25,318 nt of DNA from Mesostigma viride. Lineage: Eukaryota > Streptophyta > Mesostigmatophyceae > Mesostigmatales > Mesostigmataceae. Numbering within the stretch: the first letter of the stretch is position 1; each line of letters starts with the position of its first letter. This document shows, piece by piece, positions 1-10,240 of the stretch. The stretch is taken from the NCBI GenBank assembly GCA_009746045.1, contig RPFO01000839.1, positions 71,501-96,818 of the forward strand. Reading direction: 5' to 3'. The notes under the pieces were generated by a model that was given only the letters and a program-made list of their open reading frames with translations, was not told where the DNA came from and ran no database searches. The translations under genes and the position numbers were made by a program.

Positions 1-1731
1 GCCCCGTTGTGTCGCAGGACGTCATGCGCTTTGTGCGTGGTGAGAACAACTGCTCCATCAGGGACCCTGTCAGGTGCGGGGCAGGGCGTGCTGGGAATTG
101 CCTGCCCTCTCTGGTCTGTCCATATTTTTCGTTGGTCTAGTTTGTGTGGTCTGGACGTATTTTGGTCGGTCCAGTTTCCATGGCTGCATGAGAGCCATCA
201 GCCTTGACTGACCAGGCGTGCAGCTTTGCCGTTCATGGTGCGTGCTTGGGTGCATTTGGGTGGTGACTGTTCTTGCATTGTGAATGGCTTGCTGGTTTTG
301 ATGTTTTGGCGAGATTTACATCAGCTTGGCATGGAGGGGAGCTGTAGGAGGCAAGGGTGTGGAGGCTAGTAGCAGGAAACGGCAGGAAAGGGGAAGAGCA
401 GCCAGTAGTGGTGATGTACCCCAATCGCAGCGTTCGTTTGTTGGTCAACCACAGCCACTCGGGATGGCATGTTGCTGGCAGCTACTAGGGCTGCCGCCGT
501 CTGTTGCCGCTACCCAGACATGGCCGGCTGACTGGGCATTGGCCCTGGCCTTGGATGCAGATTCCTTACTTGTGCTGTCCAAGTACCTCCTTATTCCCCT
601 GTTTTGCGCCCCCGTATGCGCCCCCTTACCTCTTCTCCCCCTTGTGTGCATGCCCGCTGGCCTGCTCCGTCTCACCCTCATGTTCCTCCCCATGCCCACC
701 CACTGCGCCCACCTGCCGCTGTGTGTGCGCAGCAAAGCGATGACCTCCCCTGCCATCGTCATCAAGGAGCGCGCACCCATCATTTTTGCGGCTGGCCTCA
801 TGCTGCAGCATAAGGTGGGGGCATGTGCAGCAGGGCCATGCGGCAGCATAAGGTGGGGGCATGTGCAGCAGGGCCATGCGGCAGCATAAGGTGGGGGCAT
901 GTGCAGCAGGGCCATGCGGCAGCATAAGGTGGGGGCATGTGCAGCAGGGCCATGCGGCAGCATAAGGTGGGGGCATGTGCAGCAGGGCCATGCGGCAGCA
1001 TGAGGTGGGGGCATGTGCAGCAGGGCCATGCAGCAGCATAAGGTGGGGGCATGTGCAGCAGGGCCATGCGGCAGCATAAGGTGGGGGCATGTGCAGCATA
1101 AGGTGTGAGGGGAGCGGGGGAAGGGGGACGGCCTGAATCTGAGGTCCCTGGAGGGAGGCAAACGTGTTGGGGGAGTAGGGGGCAAGCAGGGACACGATCT
1201 GGGGGCTGGGGATGCAGGGATGGAAGGATTGAGGGGACAGGCGGGGGCAGTAAATTTAGGTTGTACCAATTGTTCTCCAGTGCACAGTCCTAGTGGGATA
1301 TCTTGTTTTCTTGTGTATCACCTTTGGTTAATGTATACAGCACAGTCCCAGGGGTGGCTTGTCTTATTTATTGCCAATATATGTTTATTACCTCTGCATC
1401 GTCATGGTGTCATGCCTACCAAAAGCAAGGGGGTGGATGTCACTCCGTTTACTCATCGCTCGCAACTCGTGCAACTCATGTCAGGAGAAACTGGAGGTTT
1501 ATCGTTGGCCCCCACTTCCCGAATCCTAAACCCCACCCTTTCACTCCCTCATGCTGCCCCTGCCTGGCTATTTCTGCACAGGTGTTCCGCCTCCCTGTGG
1601 TGGACAAGCAGAACAAGGTGGTGGGCATCGTCTCCCGGCAGGACCTGTTCATGCCGCTGATTGACACAGGCAAAGTGAACCCGCTGTACCATAGTGACGT
1701 GGAGAAACCTGAGTCGTCGAACTGGTCATGA
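1..1731 (+). CDS. CBS-domain protein, 3' end of a spliced gene (5' part outside window)
   Basis: Three exons are proposed: 1-73, 733-814 and 1582-1731, with TGA at 1729-1731. Exon 1 reads in frame 3 through PVVSQDVMRF and ends in phase 2 at GTCAG|GTGCGG. Exon 2 follows an acceptor TGTGTGCGCAG; its first base completes a Ser codon, and it encodes AMTSPAIVIKERAPI and ends LMLQHK at AAG|GTGGGG. Exon 3 follows TTTCTGCACAG and encodes FRLPVVDKQNKVVGIVSRQD, then about 28 more residues to the stop. Joined, exons 2 and 3 give one continuous CBS motif (MTSP..., then LPVVD...VGIVSRQDLF), which is strong evidence for both introns (74-732, 815-1581). CBS modules usually come in pairs and bind adenine nucleotides to regulate enzymes, channels or transporters. 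The first module and any catalytic or membrane part lie upstream of the window, so the parent protein cannot be named; a CBSX-like protein or a CLC channel tail are possibilities. A TGTAA at 1880-1884 could be a polyadenylation signal. Confidence 0.8.
803..1107. repeat. 38-bp minisatellite at the 5' end of an intron, about 8 copies
   Basis: The unit contains CAGCATAAGGTGGGGGCATG and repeats every 38 bases (AAG at 812, 850, 888, 926, 964, then a TGAG variant near 1002, then 1040 and 1078, with a degenerate end near 1100). Copies are almost identical. The first copy begins in the last codons of CBS exon 2 (CAGCATAAG) and contains its splice donor AAG|GTGGGG, so each further unit carries a copy of the exon end and donor. 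Because 38 is not a multiple of 3, the array stays open in several frames on both strands and produces false ORFs. Confidence 0.92.
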
Positions 1732-2337
1732 TGGAAAGGCCAATCGCCATGTAAAGTCACGCCATGTCGAGGCGTTTTGAGACACATGTAAAAATGTTCA
1801 GAGGTTCTGGGGGAGGAGGTCAAAGATAGGGTTTGGAAGCAGTGCGCCCAGCGGATTATGGACCTGGCGTTTGGAAGGTTGTAACAGTTTTCCCTAGCGT
1901 TTGTGCATAGGTAGTAGTTGTCTCACACAATAGGCAGGGTGTTTCTGCATCTCAGAGACCAAGCTGCAATGCGTGCTCCTTCAAGGAGAACTGCGTTTGG
2001 AAGGTAGAAGAATATGGATTAATTAGTTGTCTCACTTAGTATAACAACAAACGCGGAAGTTCCAAAGAAATTCGGAAGCATGCCGGTCCATGCACTAGAC
2101 ATATTTAATCCAGTCGCTGACTTTGGATGGAAATGTGCATGCATATGCACACATCATGGCCTATGTGCAGGCAAATGCATGCATGAAGAAGAAGTACGTG
2201 CTCAATATCTCACGTATTGAATTCAATTGAATTGTAACATAACTCCGTTGGGAGTAAATGTAGCAAGTATCCCGGATCACATATCCCGAAGTGCATATCT
2301 CCGTTTCGTAGGTGTCTCACTTCATATCTCCGAAACT
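1732..2337. other. 3' flank of the CBS gene and A+T-rich spacer, no gene seen
   Basis: No coding segment is recognisable. The stretch has the presumed 3' UTR, then short related motifs around ACTCCGTTGGGAG near 2246 and 2441 followed by similar sequence (ATGTAGCA, then a run ending in CCGG or CCAGG). These look like parts of a decayed repeat that is related to the inverted repeat starting at 2338. Confidence 0.6.
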
Positions 2338-2377
2338 CCCCAACGGGAGCACGCGTTTAATTAATTAATTAATTAAT
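2338..2377. repeat. Left arm of an inverted repeat pair
   Basis: CCCCAACGGGAGCAC (2338-2352) followed by TTTAATTAATTAATT. The reverse complement of the 15-mer is at 4655-4669, again with an AATT-repeat tract on the inner side. The two arms face each other over 2.3 kb that includes the LINE ORF1-like remnant. They may be the ends of a mobile element or two copies of a dispersed repeat in opposite orientation. Confidence 0.6.
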
Positions 2378-3006
2378 ATCCCGGAGAAGGGGCATAATTA
2401 AATTAAATTATAATTTAAATTATAACATGTCTCCGTTGGGAGATCATGTAGCACATATTCCAGGTTGGGTGGGTGGTGTGGAGGAAGCCGCGTAATCGAA
2501 CTAACCTAACTCTATAAGCTATATCTAGTCTAGAAAAGCCTATCTACGCTACTCATCAAAACGGCTCCTCCTCTTGGGGGGAGGCGGCTTGCCCACGGGG
2601 CATAATATAAGGCTTTTACAAGGGGCATAATATATGGCTTTTAATACACCATTGGCTACTTCCTGCAAGGGTATAGTAAACTATACACTTGCTCTAGCTG
2701 GGTGCACAAAGCGCACCTGCACACCGCTATGTATTCCAGCACCGGCCTAGGGGCGCAGACATAGGGGGGAAGATCATCATGGCTAGACAATGGCTAGAGC
2801 GCATGGCATCTCAGCAGAGAGCAGCTCTCTGCATGCATGCATGGGCACAGCATAACTCGATACAGCTAGGCATCATCTGGTGTGGGGCACGTACATCGTA
2901 GGCACACATGTACATGTCTAAATAATGTGCACATGAAGGCATCAGCTGGTATGGGGCCTGTAGTAGGCGTACATGTACAAGGCCACGGTGGCTAGGCCTG
3001 ACTATT
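2378..3006. other. A+T-rich spacer with short repeats, no gene seen
   Basis: No coding potential is recognised. Small structures present are two copies of a 28-bp direct repeat with GGGGCATAATATA and GGCTTTTA (about 2590-2642), a perfect 8-bp stem with a 3-bp loop at 2814-2832 (GCAGAGAG-CAG-CTCTCTGC), and two related copies of about 45 bp beginning GGCATCA at about 2869 and 2939. Confidence 0.55.
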
Positions 3007-3900
3007 CTACACTACTACTGTTGTATTCCCCAGCTGGGGTGTCTGGAGGTGCTGGGGCCGCGGGGGTCGCTTGCCAGGGCTTGTGGCCGACGTGTAGATC
3101 GCCGCCCCCTTCCAGTACACCGGCTTCCTCGCCGCGGTCTGCCAACGGAGCTGGAGGTAGGCCGACCATAGCTCCCGTCGCCGTTGTTGCTGCGCCAGGG
3201 TAAAGTCGTCGTCCAGGGTGTAGTTCAAGTCTTCTCGAGCCGCTTGCGGCGTCTGAAAAAAGAAATCTTGTCCGCCGGGTTCTCAAAGATGAGCTAGCAG
3301 ACGCGGAGGTACCCGGGCTGCCTCACCCCGCGAGCGGGTAAGGCGGTGGGCGTCCAGCTTGATCTCACCAATGAGGCCCATGCGACCAAGCTAGGATTTC
3401 TCTGTCAAACGCCTGATGAACAAGCTTCCTGGAATTCTCGCCTTCCACCAGGTCGAAGTTCTTGTGACGATGACGTTAAGGCTGCGCTTGGCGAGCTCGG
3501 CCTCCTCGCGGAGGTTGAGCGTACTGCTGCAGGAGCTGTGCGTTGGCGGCGGAGGTGGTGGAGGTGGTGTGTTGCTTGAGCATTGATGTCCGCCTGGGTC
3601 TGGGTGGAAGGAGCATCACCAGCCGGGCCAGCATGGGCAATCATGTCCTTTACCGCCTGGGCAGTGCATAGGCCTGCAGTGTTTACTCGATGCCGGCGAT
3701 GGCGTTGTCCTTGAGGCGCTGGTCGATGTCGCCGGGAGCTGGGCGGTGATCATGAGTGGCGTCGGTGGTTGGGGTGGTGGCGGTGGAGGAGGCGAGGACT
3801 GAGGGTGGAGGTGGCGGTGGAGATGGTGGAGAGGAGGGGGAGCTCGGCAGCCAGTGTGCTGCCCATAAGCCCATTGCTGCCACATCTGCAGCATGCAAGG
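3007..3900 (-). pseudogene. Decayed LINE (L1-type) ORF1 RNA-binding protein remnant
   Basis: On the minus strand, one frame from about 3500 to 3007 carries the order typical of L1-type ORF1 proteins. A coiled-coil-like stretch (LNLREEAELAKRS) leads into NVIVT. Next come IGEIKLDAHRL (DNA 3342-3370), the 'I..aHRL' motif, and a basic segment with PPRLLAHL. After that come DYTLDDDFT-like sequence (NYTLDDDFTLAQQQRRRELW) and KPVYWKG. Two in-frame stops interrupt it, a TAG between TEKS and LGRM and a TGA at 3283-3285, and there are apparent frameshifts upstream near 3540-3700. Further upstream in other minus frames are a Gln-rich stretch (NAQLLQQY) and a Pro-rich stretch. ORF1 proteins of this kind are RNA-binding chaperones for target-primed retrotransposition. 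No endonuclease or reverse transcriptase sequence was found downstream, so this is a fragment. Confidence 0.5.
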
Positions 3901-4329
3901 GGGCCCACGTGCTGCGCGAGGGCCGATCCTTAAGGAGTGAAGCACTAGATACTAAGTAGAAGTAGGCAATTGGCTGGAATTCGGAATTGGGTGAGCCAGT
4001 CTTTCTTCTTCATATATGATGAATCATTGCCACTGCACATGAGCGAATGGAGGAATCATTCGGTCAAGGTGGTGGTGAGGGGCTGGGGGGCCAGCTAATG
4101 CTAACCTCGATATGGAGCGTCCAAGGAGGGAGAAGAGGGCGTATACCAGTGCAGTCGGGGGCGAGAGCTAGGCGGTTAGGCATCTGTTTTCATACTACTA
4201 TAACTGCTTCTGAAAAATTAAAGGCATCGCGGGGGCAACCCTCAGCTTGTGGAAGAGCTGCTTGCACGTAGTGCAGTAAGCGAGGCGTGCGATCCCCAGA
4301 ACACGTAGCTCATGAGGCTGTCGTGGTTG

Positions 4330-4545
4330 TCAGATCTTGTCAAAAAAGCCGGGCTGGCTGGCGTCAAAGTCGAACTCGTTCAGGTTCGGCTCGGCGCAGG
4401 GCGACTGCATGCGCTTGGGCACATGCAGGCGACGCTGCGGGCGAGGCGAGCCCGGGGGGCTGGGCTGGGCGACCACTAGGGCTTGGCTAGTGGCGCCGCT
4501 GCCTTCTGGGCCGGAGGGCGAAGCTGCAGCTGGAGCTGCAGACAT
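4330..4545 (-). CDS. Uncharacterised 71-residue ORF, possibly an N-terminal relic of the LINE ORF1 region
   Basis: The translation starts MSAAPAAASPSGPEG, is rich in Ala, Pro and Ser, and ends with an acidic and aromatic segment, EFDFDASQPGFFDKI. It lies upstream on the same strand as the ORF1-like pseudogene and inside the same inverted-repeat pair. A second minus-strand open stretch at about 4200-4310 contains YCTTCKQLFHK. No family is recognised. It may be a chance ORF. Confidence 0.2.
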   Translation of the reverse strand: MSAAPAAASPSGPEGSGATSQALVVAQPSPPGSPRPQRRLHVPKRMQSPCAEPNLNEFDFDASQPGFFDKI

Positions 4546-4602
4546 GTATATTTTCAGGGCTTAGCGCAGCCGCCATGCAGGCTGCGTTGCACGGATCGAC
4601 CG

Positions 4603-4669
4603 GAGCGTTTAATTAATTATATTTTTAATTAATTAATTAATTAAACTCCGCGGCGTGCTCCCGTTGGGG
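4603..4669. repeat. Right arm of an inverted repeat pair, with AATT tracts
   Basis: TTTAATTAATTAT at 4608-4620 and an AATT-repeat tract at 4625-4644 are followed by ACTCCGCGGC and GTGCTCCCGTTGGGG (4655-4669). The last 15 bases are the exact reverse complement of 2338-2352. Confidence 0.6.
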
Positions 4670-5814
4670 CTCAGTCACGGAGCACCGAAGTGCTATTAAT
4701 CCCTGTGTGTGCACAACAGTCAACAGGTAGACAGGGCAGAGCCCCCTTTCTCCTTCATGCCAAAGGCATGCATGCCACAGCTGCAATCGCGGACTCGGTA
4801 AACAATCCGGCAAGATCTGTGGGTGCAATAAGATCCATGTGAGCATATCATCCGATTTCTGGCCTGCGCTGGTTGTCTCCTTGACTGTATCATAACAAGC
4901 TCCGAGCGTACGTGGGCAAGTAATCTGAGCATAGCCAGGACGTATACATACGTAGCATGGCTGTACAAGGACTATAATAAGCTAAGGCTATGGCTGGTTC
5001 AATGTGTAAGCGGTGCACATGACTAGGTATGGTGGCGCACAGCGCTAGGCAAACATATTCTAAGCACGGCTGCCGTGGCGGCAGTGACTACCGCCAATGG
5101 ATACAAGCTTAGTAGGCCGGGCTATTAGCTAGCTAGTACTTAGTCTAGCCCGCAGGGGGCCGTCCACATCTTGTGGTTGATCATTGCAGGTCCCCGCCCC
5201 TACAGAAGCTAGCATTTTTTGCTCGCCATATGTAATTATATATTGCCAGATTGCTTCGGGAAAATATATCAGCGTGTGCGTCTTTATAAGAGAAGCGAGT
5301 GTGATATTACTCACGGCCGAACTTGGTGCCCAAACGTGACAGTTATGAGCGCCGCCGTCAGCCATGGCTACCTCGTGGCTCGTGGCTCGTTCCGTTGAAT
5401 GTATATGGCTCAGTTCGATTCCGGCCTGGATTCATTTGCAGATCGCGTTTTCCGCGGACCGGCACTATATAAACGCAAATGGTTTTCACCTTTGCGGCGT
5501 GCCAAATCAGAATATGGCTCAGTATGTATGGTATCGGCGATATCCGCTTTGACTAGCTGTGGCCATGTATCACTGAGGAGACAACGTACCAGCGCAGGCC
5601 AGAAATCGCCGGTATGTATCAAGGAGGGTATGTACATATTCGGTTCTGTCCAGACACCCGAGTGTTCGACACGCCCACGGTGTGCTCTGACCACATCATT
5701 CCAAAAAGCCATTTTTCCACCCTGAAAATTATTCTAGGATAGGCTAATGATTATTTTGGCCTCAAATTTGGCACCAAGGTACGTGCCTAATCAGATACCT
5801 TATGGTGGCATGTG
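4670..5814. other. Spacer with no assignable gene
   Basis: There are open stretches on both strands at 5399-5725 (108 residues plus, 100 residues minus), but neither has a recognisable motif, compositional signal or splice evidence. Similar short phrases (TATGGCTCAGT at about 5404 and 5514) hint at an old internal duplication. Confidence 0.4.
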
Positions 5815-6450
5815 GTCAAATAATTTTTTGGGAGTCGGCAGCATGGTAACATGGTGACATTTGCTAGCATAAAAATACCGAATTTTCAGCACTTTCTGGC
5901 ATGTATGCGTATATAATGACATCAAATGAACTCAGTTGGGCCTGGAACTTTGCACATGTTATAAACACATCCCATGCAGCATGCCCACAAAGTTTCAGGC
6001 TGGTTGGATCACAAAATGGTGACAGATGCTAGCATAAACACCACAAAAATGCAGTTTTTCAGGGTTTTCCAAGGGTTTCATCACACATATGCATATATAA
6101 TGACATCAAATGAACTCAGTTGGGCCTGGAACTTTGCATATGTTCTAAACACATCCCATGCAGCATGCCCACAAAGTTTCAGGCTGGTTGGATGACAAAT
6201 TGGTGACAGATGCTAGCATAAACACCACAAAAATGCAGTTTTTCAGGGTTTTCCAAGGGTTTCATCACACATTTGCATATATAATGACATCAAATGAACT
6301 CAGTTGGACCTGGGACTTGGCACATGTTCGAAACACATCCCATGCAGCCTGCCCACAAAGCTTCAGGCTGGTTGGATAACAAATTGGTGACAGATGCTAG
6401 CATAAATACCACAGAAAAATCAGCTTTCTATTGTTCTTCCAAGGGTTTCA
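5815..6450. repeat. 184-bp tandem array, about 3.3 copies
   Basis: The unit includes ATATAATGACATCAAATGAA, CTCAGTTGGGCCTGG, CCCATGCAGC and GACAGATGCTAGCATAAA. The phrase CATGCAGCATGCCCACAAAG recurs 184 bases apart at about 5974 and 6158, with a third, more diverged copy near 6342 and a partial, degenerate copy from about 5840. Short plus-strand ORFs inside (73 residues each, also 184 apart) follow the repeat and are not considered genes. Confidence 0.9.
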
Positions 6451-6596
6451 TGGCAATCATTCCACCTTGGTGTACAGAAGGTTCCAAACAACACATCATT
6501 ACATTATGCATCATATTTACAATGCAGGAAGGCATACTTGGGGTCACATGCCTATAGTACAATGCATTAATAACACAGCTCTAGCCAGCTAGCTAG

Positions 6597-6746
6597 CTAT
6601 ATAGTGGCTAATGCCACACCCGGGGGCACGTTCTCACGGCCCTGCATCCTTTTCCTTTTCTTCTTCTCTGCATCTGACAGGGGCCTGCCCCCCATCTTCT
6701 CATCCACCAGCCTGGTGAGCACCCTGACGTTGGTGACTTGCGTCAG
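6597..6746 (-). CDS. Putative 3'-terminal exon of an unidentified basic protein
   Basis: The minus strand reads without a stop from an AG|CTG at 6746 to TAG at 6597-6599, 49 codons. It begins [20 protein letters not shown], continues [17 protein letters not shown] and ends [10 protein letters not shown]. The mix of hydrophobic, acidic and Lys/Arg-rich segments looks like real coding sequence and not translated repeat. Immediately upstream another minus frame (about 6753-6825) reads [16 protein letters not shown] before TAG, perhaps a neighbouring exon or the same exon with a frameshift. Farther upstream is the microsatellite block, so earlier exons are absent, diverged, or lie beyond the retroelement. 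The family is not recognised. Confidence 0.4.
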   Translation of the reverse strand: MTQVTNVRVLTRLVDEKMGGRPLSDAEKKKRKRMQGRENVPPGVALATI

Positions 6747-6880
6747 CTACCCTACCCCATGGCACGCTTGGCCTTACGCTTGGTGAAGGTGGAGGGGACC
6801 GTGGGTGCGACAGTTGGTCTGGGTTTTCATCACCCCCTTCCTCCAGTGCATGCGTGTGCTCCAACGCCTAAGCAGAGAAG

Positions 6881-6956
6881 CACACACACACACACATACA
6901 CACACACACACACGTCGATCCCTTACCCACCCACACACACACACACACGTACACAT
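6881..6956. repeat. (CA)n microsatellite
   Basis: Two CA-rich runs are separated by CGTCGATCCCTTACCCACC. They form the left edge of the microsatellite block. Confidence 0.9.
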
Positions 6957-6984
6957 GTATCCACCCACCCATGCATACACGTAG

Positions 6985-7215
<231 letters not shown>

Positions 7216-7221
7216 GTCATA

Positions 7222-8674
7222 CCCTCCCTCCCTCCCTCCCTCCCTCCCTCCCTCCTCCTCCCTCCTCCCTCCCTCCCTCCCTCCCTCCCTCCCTCCCTCC
7301 CTCCCTCCCTCCCTCCCTCCCTCCCTCCCTCCCTCCCTCCCTCCCTCCCTCCCTCCCTCCCTCCCTCCCTCCCTCCCTCCCTCCCTCCCTCCCTCCCTCC
7401 CTCCCTCCCTCCTCCCTCCCTCCTCCCTCCCTCCCTCCCTCCCTCCCTCCCTCCCTCCCTCCCTCCTCCCTCCCTCCCTCCCTCCCTCCCTCCTCCTCCT
7501 CCCTCCCTCCCTCCCTCCCTCCCTCCCTCCCTCCCTCCCTCCCTCCCTCCCTCCCTCCCTCCCTCCCTCCCTCCCTCCCTCCCTCCCTCCCTCCCTCCCT
7601 CCCTCCCTCCCTCCCTCCCTCCCTCCTCCCTCCCTCCTCCCTCCCTCCCTCCCTCCTCCCTCCCTCCTCCCTCCCTCCCTCCCTCCTCCCTCCCTCCCTC
7701 CCTCCCTCCCTCCCTCCCTCCCTCCCTCCCTCCCTCCCTCCCTCCCTCCCTCCCTCCCTCCCTCCCTCCCTCCTCCCTCCCTCCCTCCCTCCCTCCCTCC
7801 CTCCCTCCCTCCCTCCCTCCCTCCCTCCCTCCCTCCCTCCCTCCCTCCCTCCCTCCCTCCCTCCCTCCCTCCTCCCTCCCTCCTCCCTCCCTCCTCCCTC
7901 CCTCCCTCCCTCCCTCCCTCCTCCCTCCCTCCTCCCTCCCTCCCTCCTCCCTCCCTCCCTCCCTCCCTCCCTCCCTCCCTCCCTCCCTCCCTCCCTCCCT
8001 CCCTCCCTCCCTCCCTCCCTCCCTCCCTCCCTCCCTCCCTCCCTCCCTCCCTCCCTCCCTCCCTCCCTCCCTCCCTCTCCCTCCCTCCCTCCCTCCCTCC
8101 CTCCCTCCCTCTCCCTCCTCCTCCCTCCCTCCCTCCCTCCTCCCTCCTCCCTCCCTCCCTCCCTCCCTCCCTCCCTCCTCCCTCCTCCCTCCCTCCTCCC
8201 TCCCTCCCTCCCTCCTCCTCCCTCCCTCCCTCCCTCCCTCCTCCCTCCCTCCCTCCCTCCCTCCCTCCCTCCCTCCCTCCCTCCCTCCCTCCCTCCTCCC
8301 TCCCCTCCCTCCTCCCTCCCTCCCTCCCTCCCTCCCTCCCTCCGTCCCTCCCTCCGTCCCTCCCTCCGTCCCTCCCTCCCTCCCTCCCTCCCTCCCTCCC
8401 TCCCTCCCTCCCTCCCTCCCTCCCTCCCTCCCTCCCTCCCTCCCTCCTCTCCTCCCTCCCTCCCTCCCTCCCTCCCTCCCTCCTCCCTCCCTCCCTCCCT
8501 CCCTCCCTCCCTCCTCCCTCCCTCCCTCCCTCCCTCCCTCCCTCCCTCCCCCTCCCTCCCTCCTCCCTCCCTCCCTCCCTCCCTCCCTCCCTCCCTCCCT
8601 CCCTCCCTCCGTCCCTCCCTCCGTCCCTCCCTCCGTCCCTCCCTCCCTCCCTCCCTCCCTCCCTCCCTCCCTCC
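7222..8674. repeat. (CCCT)n microsatellite, about 1.45 kb
   Basis: It is a strand-asymmetric CCCT/AGGG tetranucleotide array with interspersed CCT trimers and a few variants (CTCTCC, CCCC, CCGT). The variants are not random: a triplet of CCGT units at 8342-8367 recurs at about 8609-8634, 267 bp later, and both are preceded by a CCCC variant. This points to segmental duplication inside the array. The minus strand has thousands of possible G-quadruplex combinations. The copia element's 3' LTR begins right after the array. Confidence 0.97.
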
Positions 8675-8677
8675 AGT

Positions 8678-9179
8678 TGTGAGGGTAAGAATGCCACGAA
8701 TTCCGCCATGGTTCTTGCAGGAAGTTGCCTTTATTAATAATCAGGAAACACAGACGTAAGTCACGTCACTTCCAAGACTGCACGCAGCACAGACGACAGG
8801 GTCGCAGTGCCAAGAGAACGTGCACGCAAGAACTAGCGTCCCGGTGTGACCAAGTCACTCATATAGCTTACTAGGGACGCGTCCAAGTATTCAGCTGCAC
8901 TGTCACAGCTGAACTGTCAATCAATTGATTACACAGACTCTGGCACGCCTTTGGCGCGCAGATCTATCAATTGTCCATACGGCTAGTCCTGTGGACCTAT
9001 CCGTACACTAGTCAGCATCAATTGTCTCATAGGTCCTGGCGCGCTACAGTGCGCCTACCTATCAATTGACCATCAAGTCCTGTACAAGTCCTGTCAACGT
9101 CCTGCGGACTATCAAAGTGACACTTGTACATCCTGTGTCCGTACGCGCCCACAGTGGCGCGCCGGGTACTGTCGGCACA
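8678..9179 (-). repeat. 3' LTR of the copia element (inner border uncertain)
   Basis: Positions 8678-8987 match the other LTR copy. The inner end is not defined by comparison, because the 5' copy is truncated. TGTG at 8678 and CACA at 9176-9179 would make inverted ends of a 502-bp LTR. No purine tract is evident at that point on the minus strand, however. A pyrimidine run on the plus strand at about 9296-9311 (minus-strand AAAGAAAAGAAGGG) would allow an end near 9294 instead. Read on the minus strand, the shared part holds a TATA-like CTATAT (8866-8861) and, about 130 bases later, AATAAA (8735-8730), as expected for promoter and polyadenylation signals. Confidence 0.75.
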
Positions 9180-10240
9180 GCCTAGGAAACGTCATAACTT
9201 TTACGTTCCTTAACCAAATGAGGCGTTCAAGGTGCCGTTGGAAAGAGCGTAACAATCTCTATCCATCTAACGTAAATCCTTTACGTTAACTCCAATCCCT
9301 TCTTTTCTTTAGGGATCACATCCCCTGCCAGGGACCCTTGAAGTAGCTTGAAATGTCCTTCACTCCAGCTTGAAGCTTGAACAGATGTCTTTAATGGCCA
9401 ATGCCATTCCCCCAGCCCTTTCTTTTAAGGAACTGGAAAAGAAACAGATCTGCCACAGGGAAAACCATTTCATGAGAAATGGAGAAAACCTATGGAAGTG
9501 GCATTACAGAGTACCACCAGATATTAGAAGCACACAAAATTAAATACATACAGGTTAATTCTATGAGGTCTTCTCCAGGAATTAATCCCATCACCTCGGT
9601 AGAGCCTCCAGTACAATGACCTTCTGGCGGTGAGTTACATTAATCCCAGATACTAATCCCATAAAACCCAGTACATATTCAATATAAGTACAATAAATCC
9701 ATGACAATTAAAATACCACTTGACAAAGTAAGGCGTATTACAATAGTTTGCCTGTCATTCTCTCAACAGGGGTCTATTGGCGCCCGTCTTACGGCGCCCG
9801 TCTACTTGCCAGATGGTAAACTGCCACAGCAAACAAATGACAAAATGAAACACATAGGCAACAATTAAATCCTGCCCTGGGGAACTAGGGAAGTCTGAAC
9901 AGGCAAACACCTGAACAGGCCAGCTTGTAGAAACATAATACCAGGGAATCGAACCCCGCCCTATAAACCCCAGAATAAAGGTTCCCAGACCATTGTGAGA
10001 AGTATGTACAAATATACATTTCTTTTAAAATAGAATACATGGTCTGTAATGGACCTGTCAACCTTGTGTAGTCAACAGCATGAACCCCAGCCAAAACCTG
10101 GCTGTATCCTGATTAAAATCAGAGTGAGTGTACCATGGTCCATGAGCCTTAGTACAGACTAAAATACAGGTATTATGCCAGTCACAATGCTGACACTACC
10201 ACACAATCTGCTCTCCAATGCCCTATAACCATGCACCAGC
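9180..10240 (-). other. Long untranslated 3' part of the copia element, no ORF of note
   Basis: About 1 kb separates the pol stop (10241) from the LTR. The longest open stretch (69 codons at 9885-10094) has no recognisable motif. The minus strand contains GGTTCGATTCC (9955-9945), which matches the consensus B box of a tRNA promoter, but no tRNA cloverleaf could be folded around it. Confidence 0.6.

Noticed and set aside
445-1269. 274-codon minus-strand ORF
   Set aside because: Most of it is the 38-bp minisatellite read in all frames; the overlapping plus strand has a better-supported CBS exon and introns.
5399-5725. Overlapping 108-codon (plus) and 100-codon (minus) ORFs
   Set aside because: There is no motif, splice signal or composition to favour either strand; retained only as spacer.
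9900-10060. tRNA gene around the B-box match
   Set aside because: Acceptor and D arms cannot be paired with the T-arm-like hairpin.
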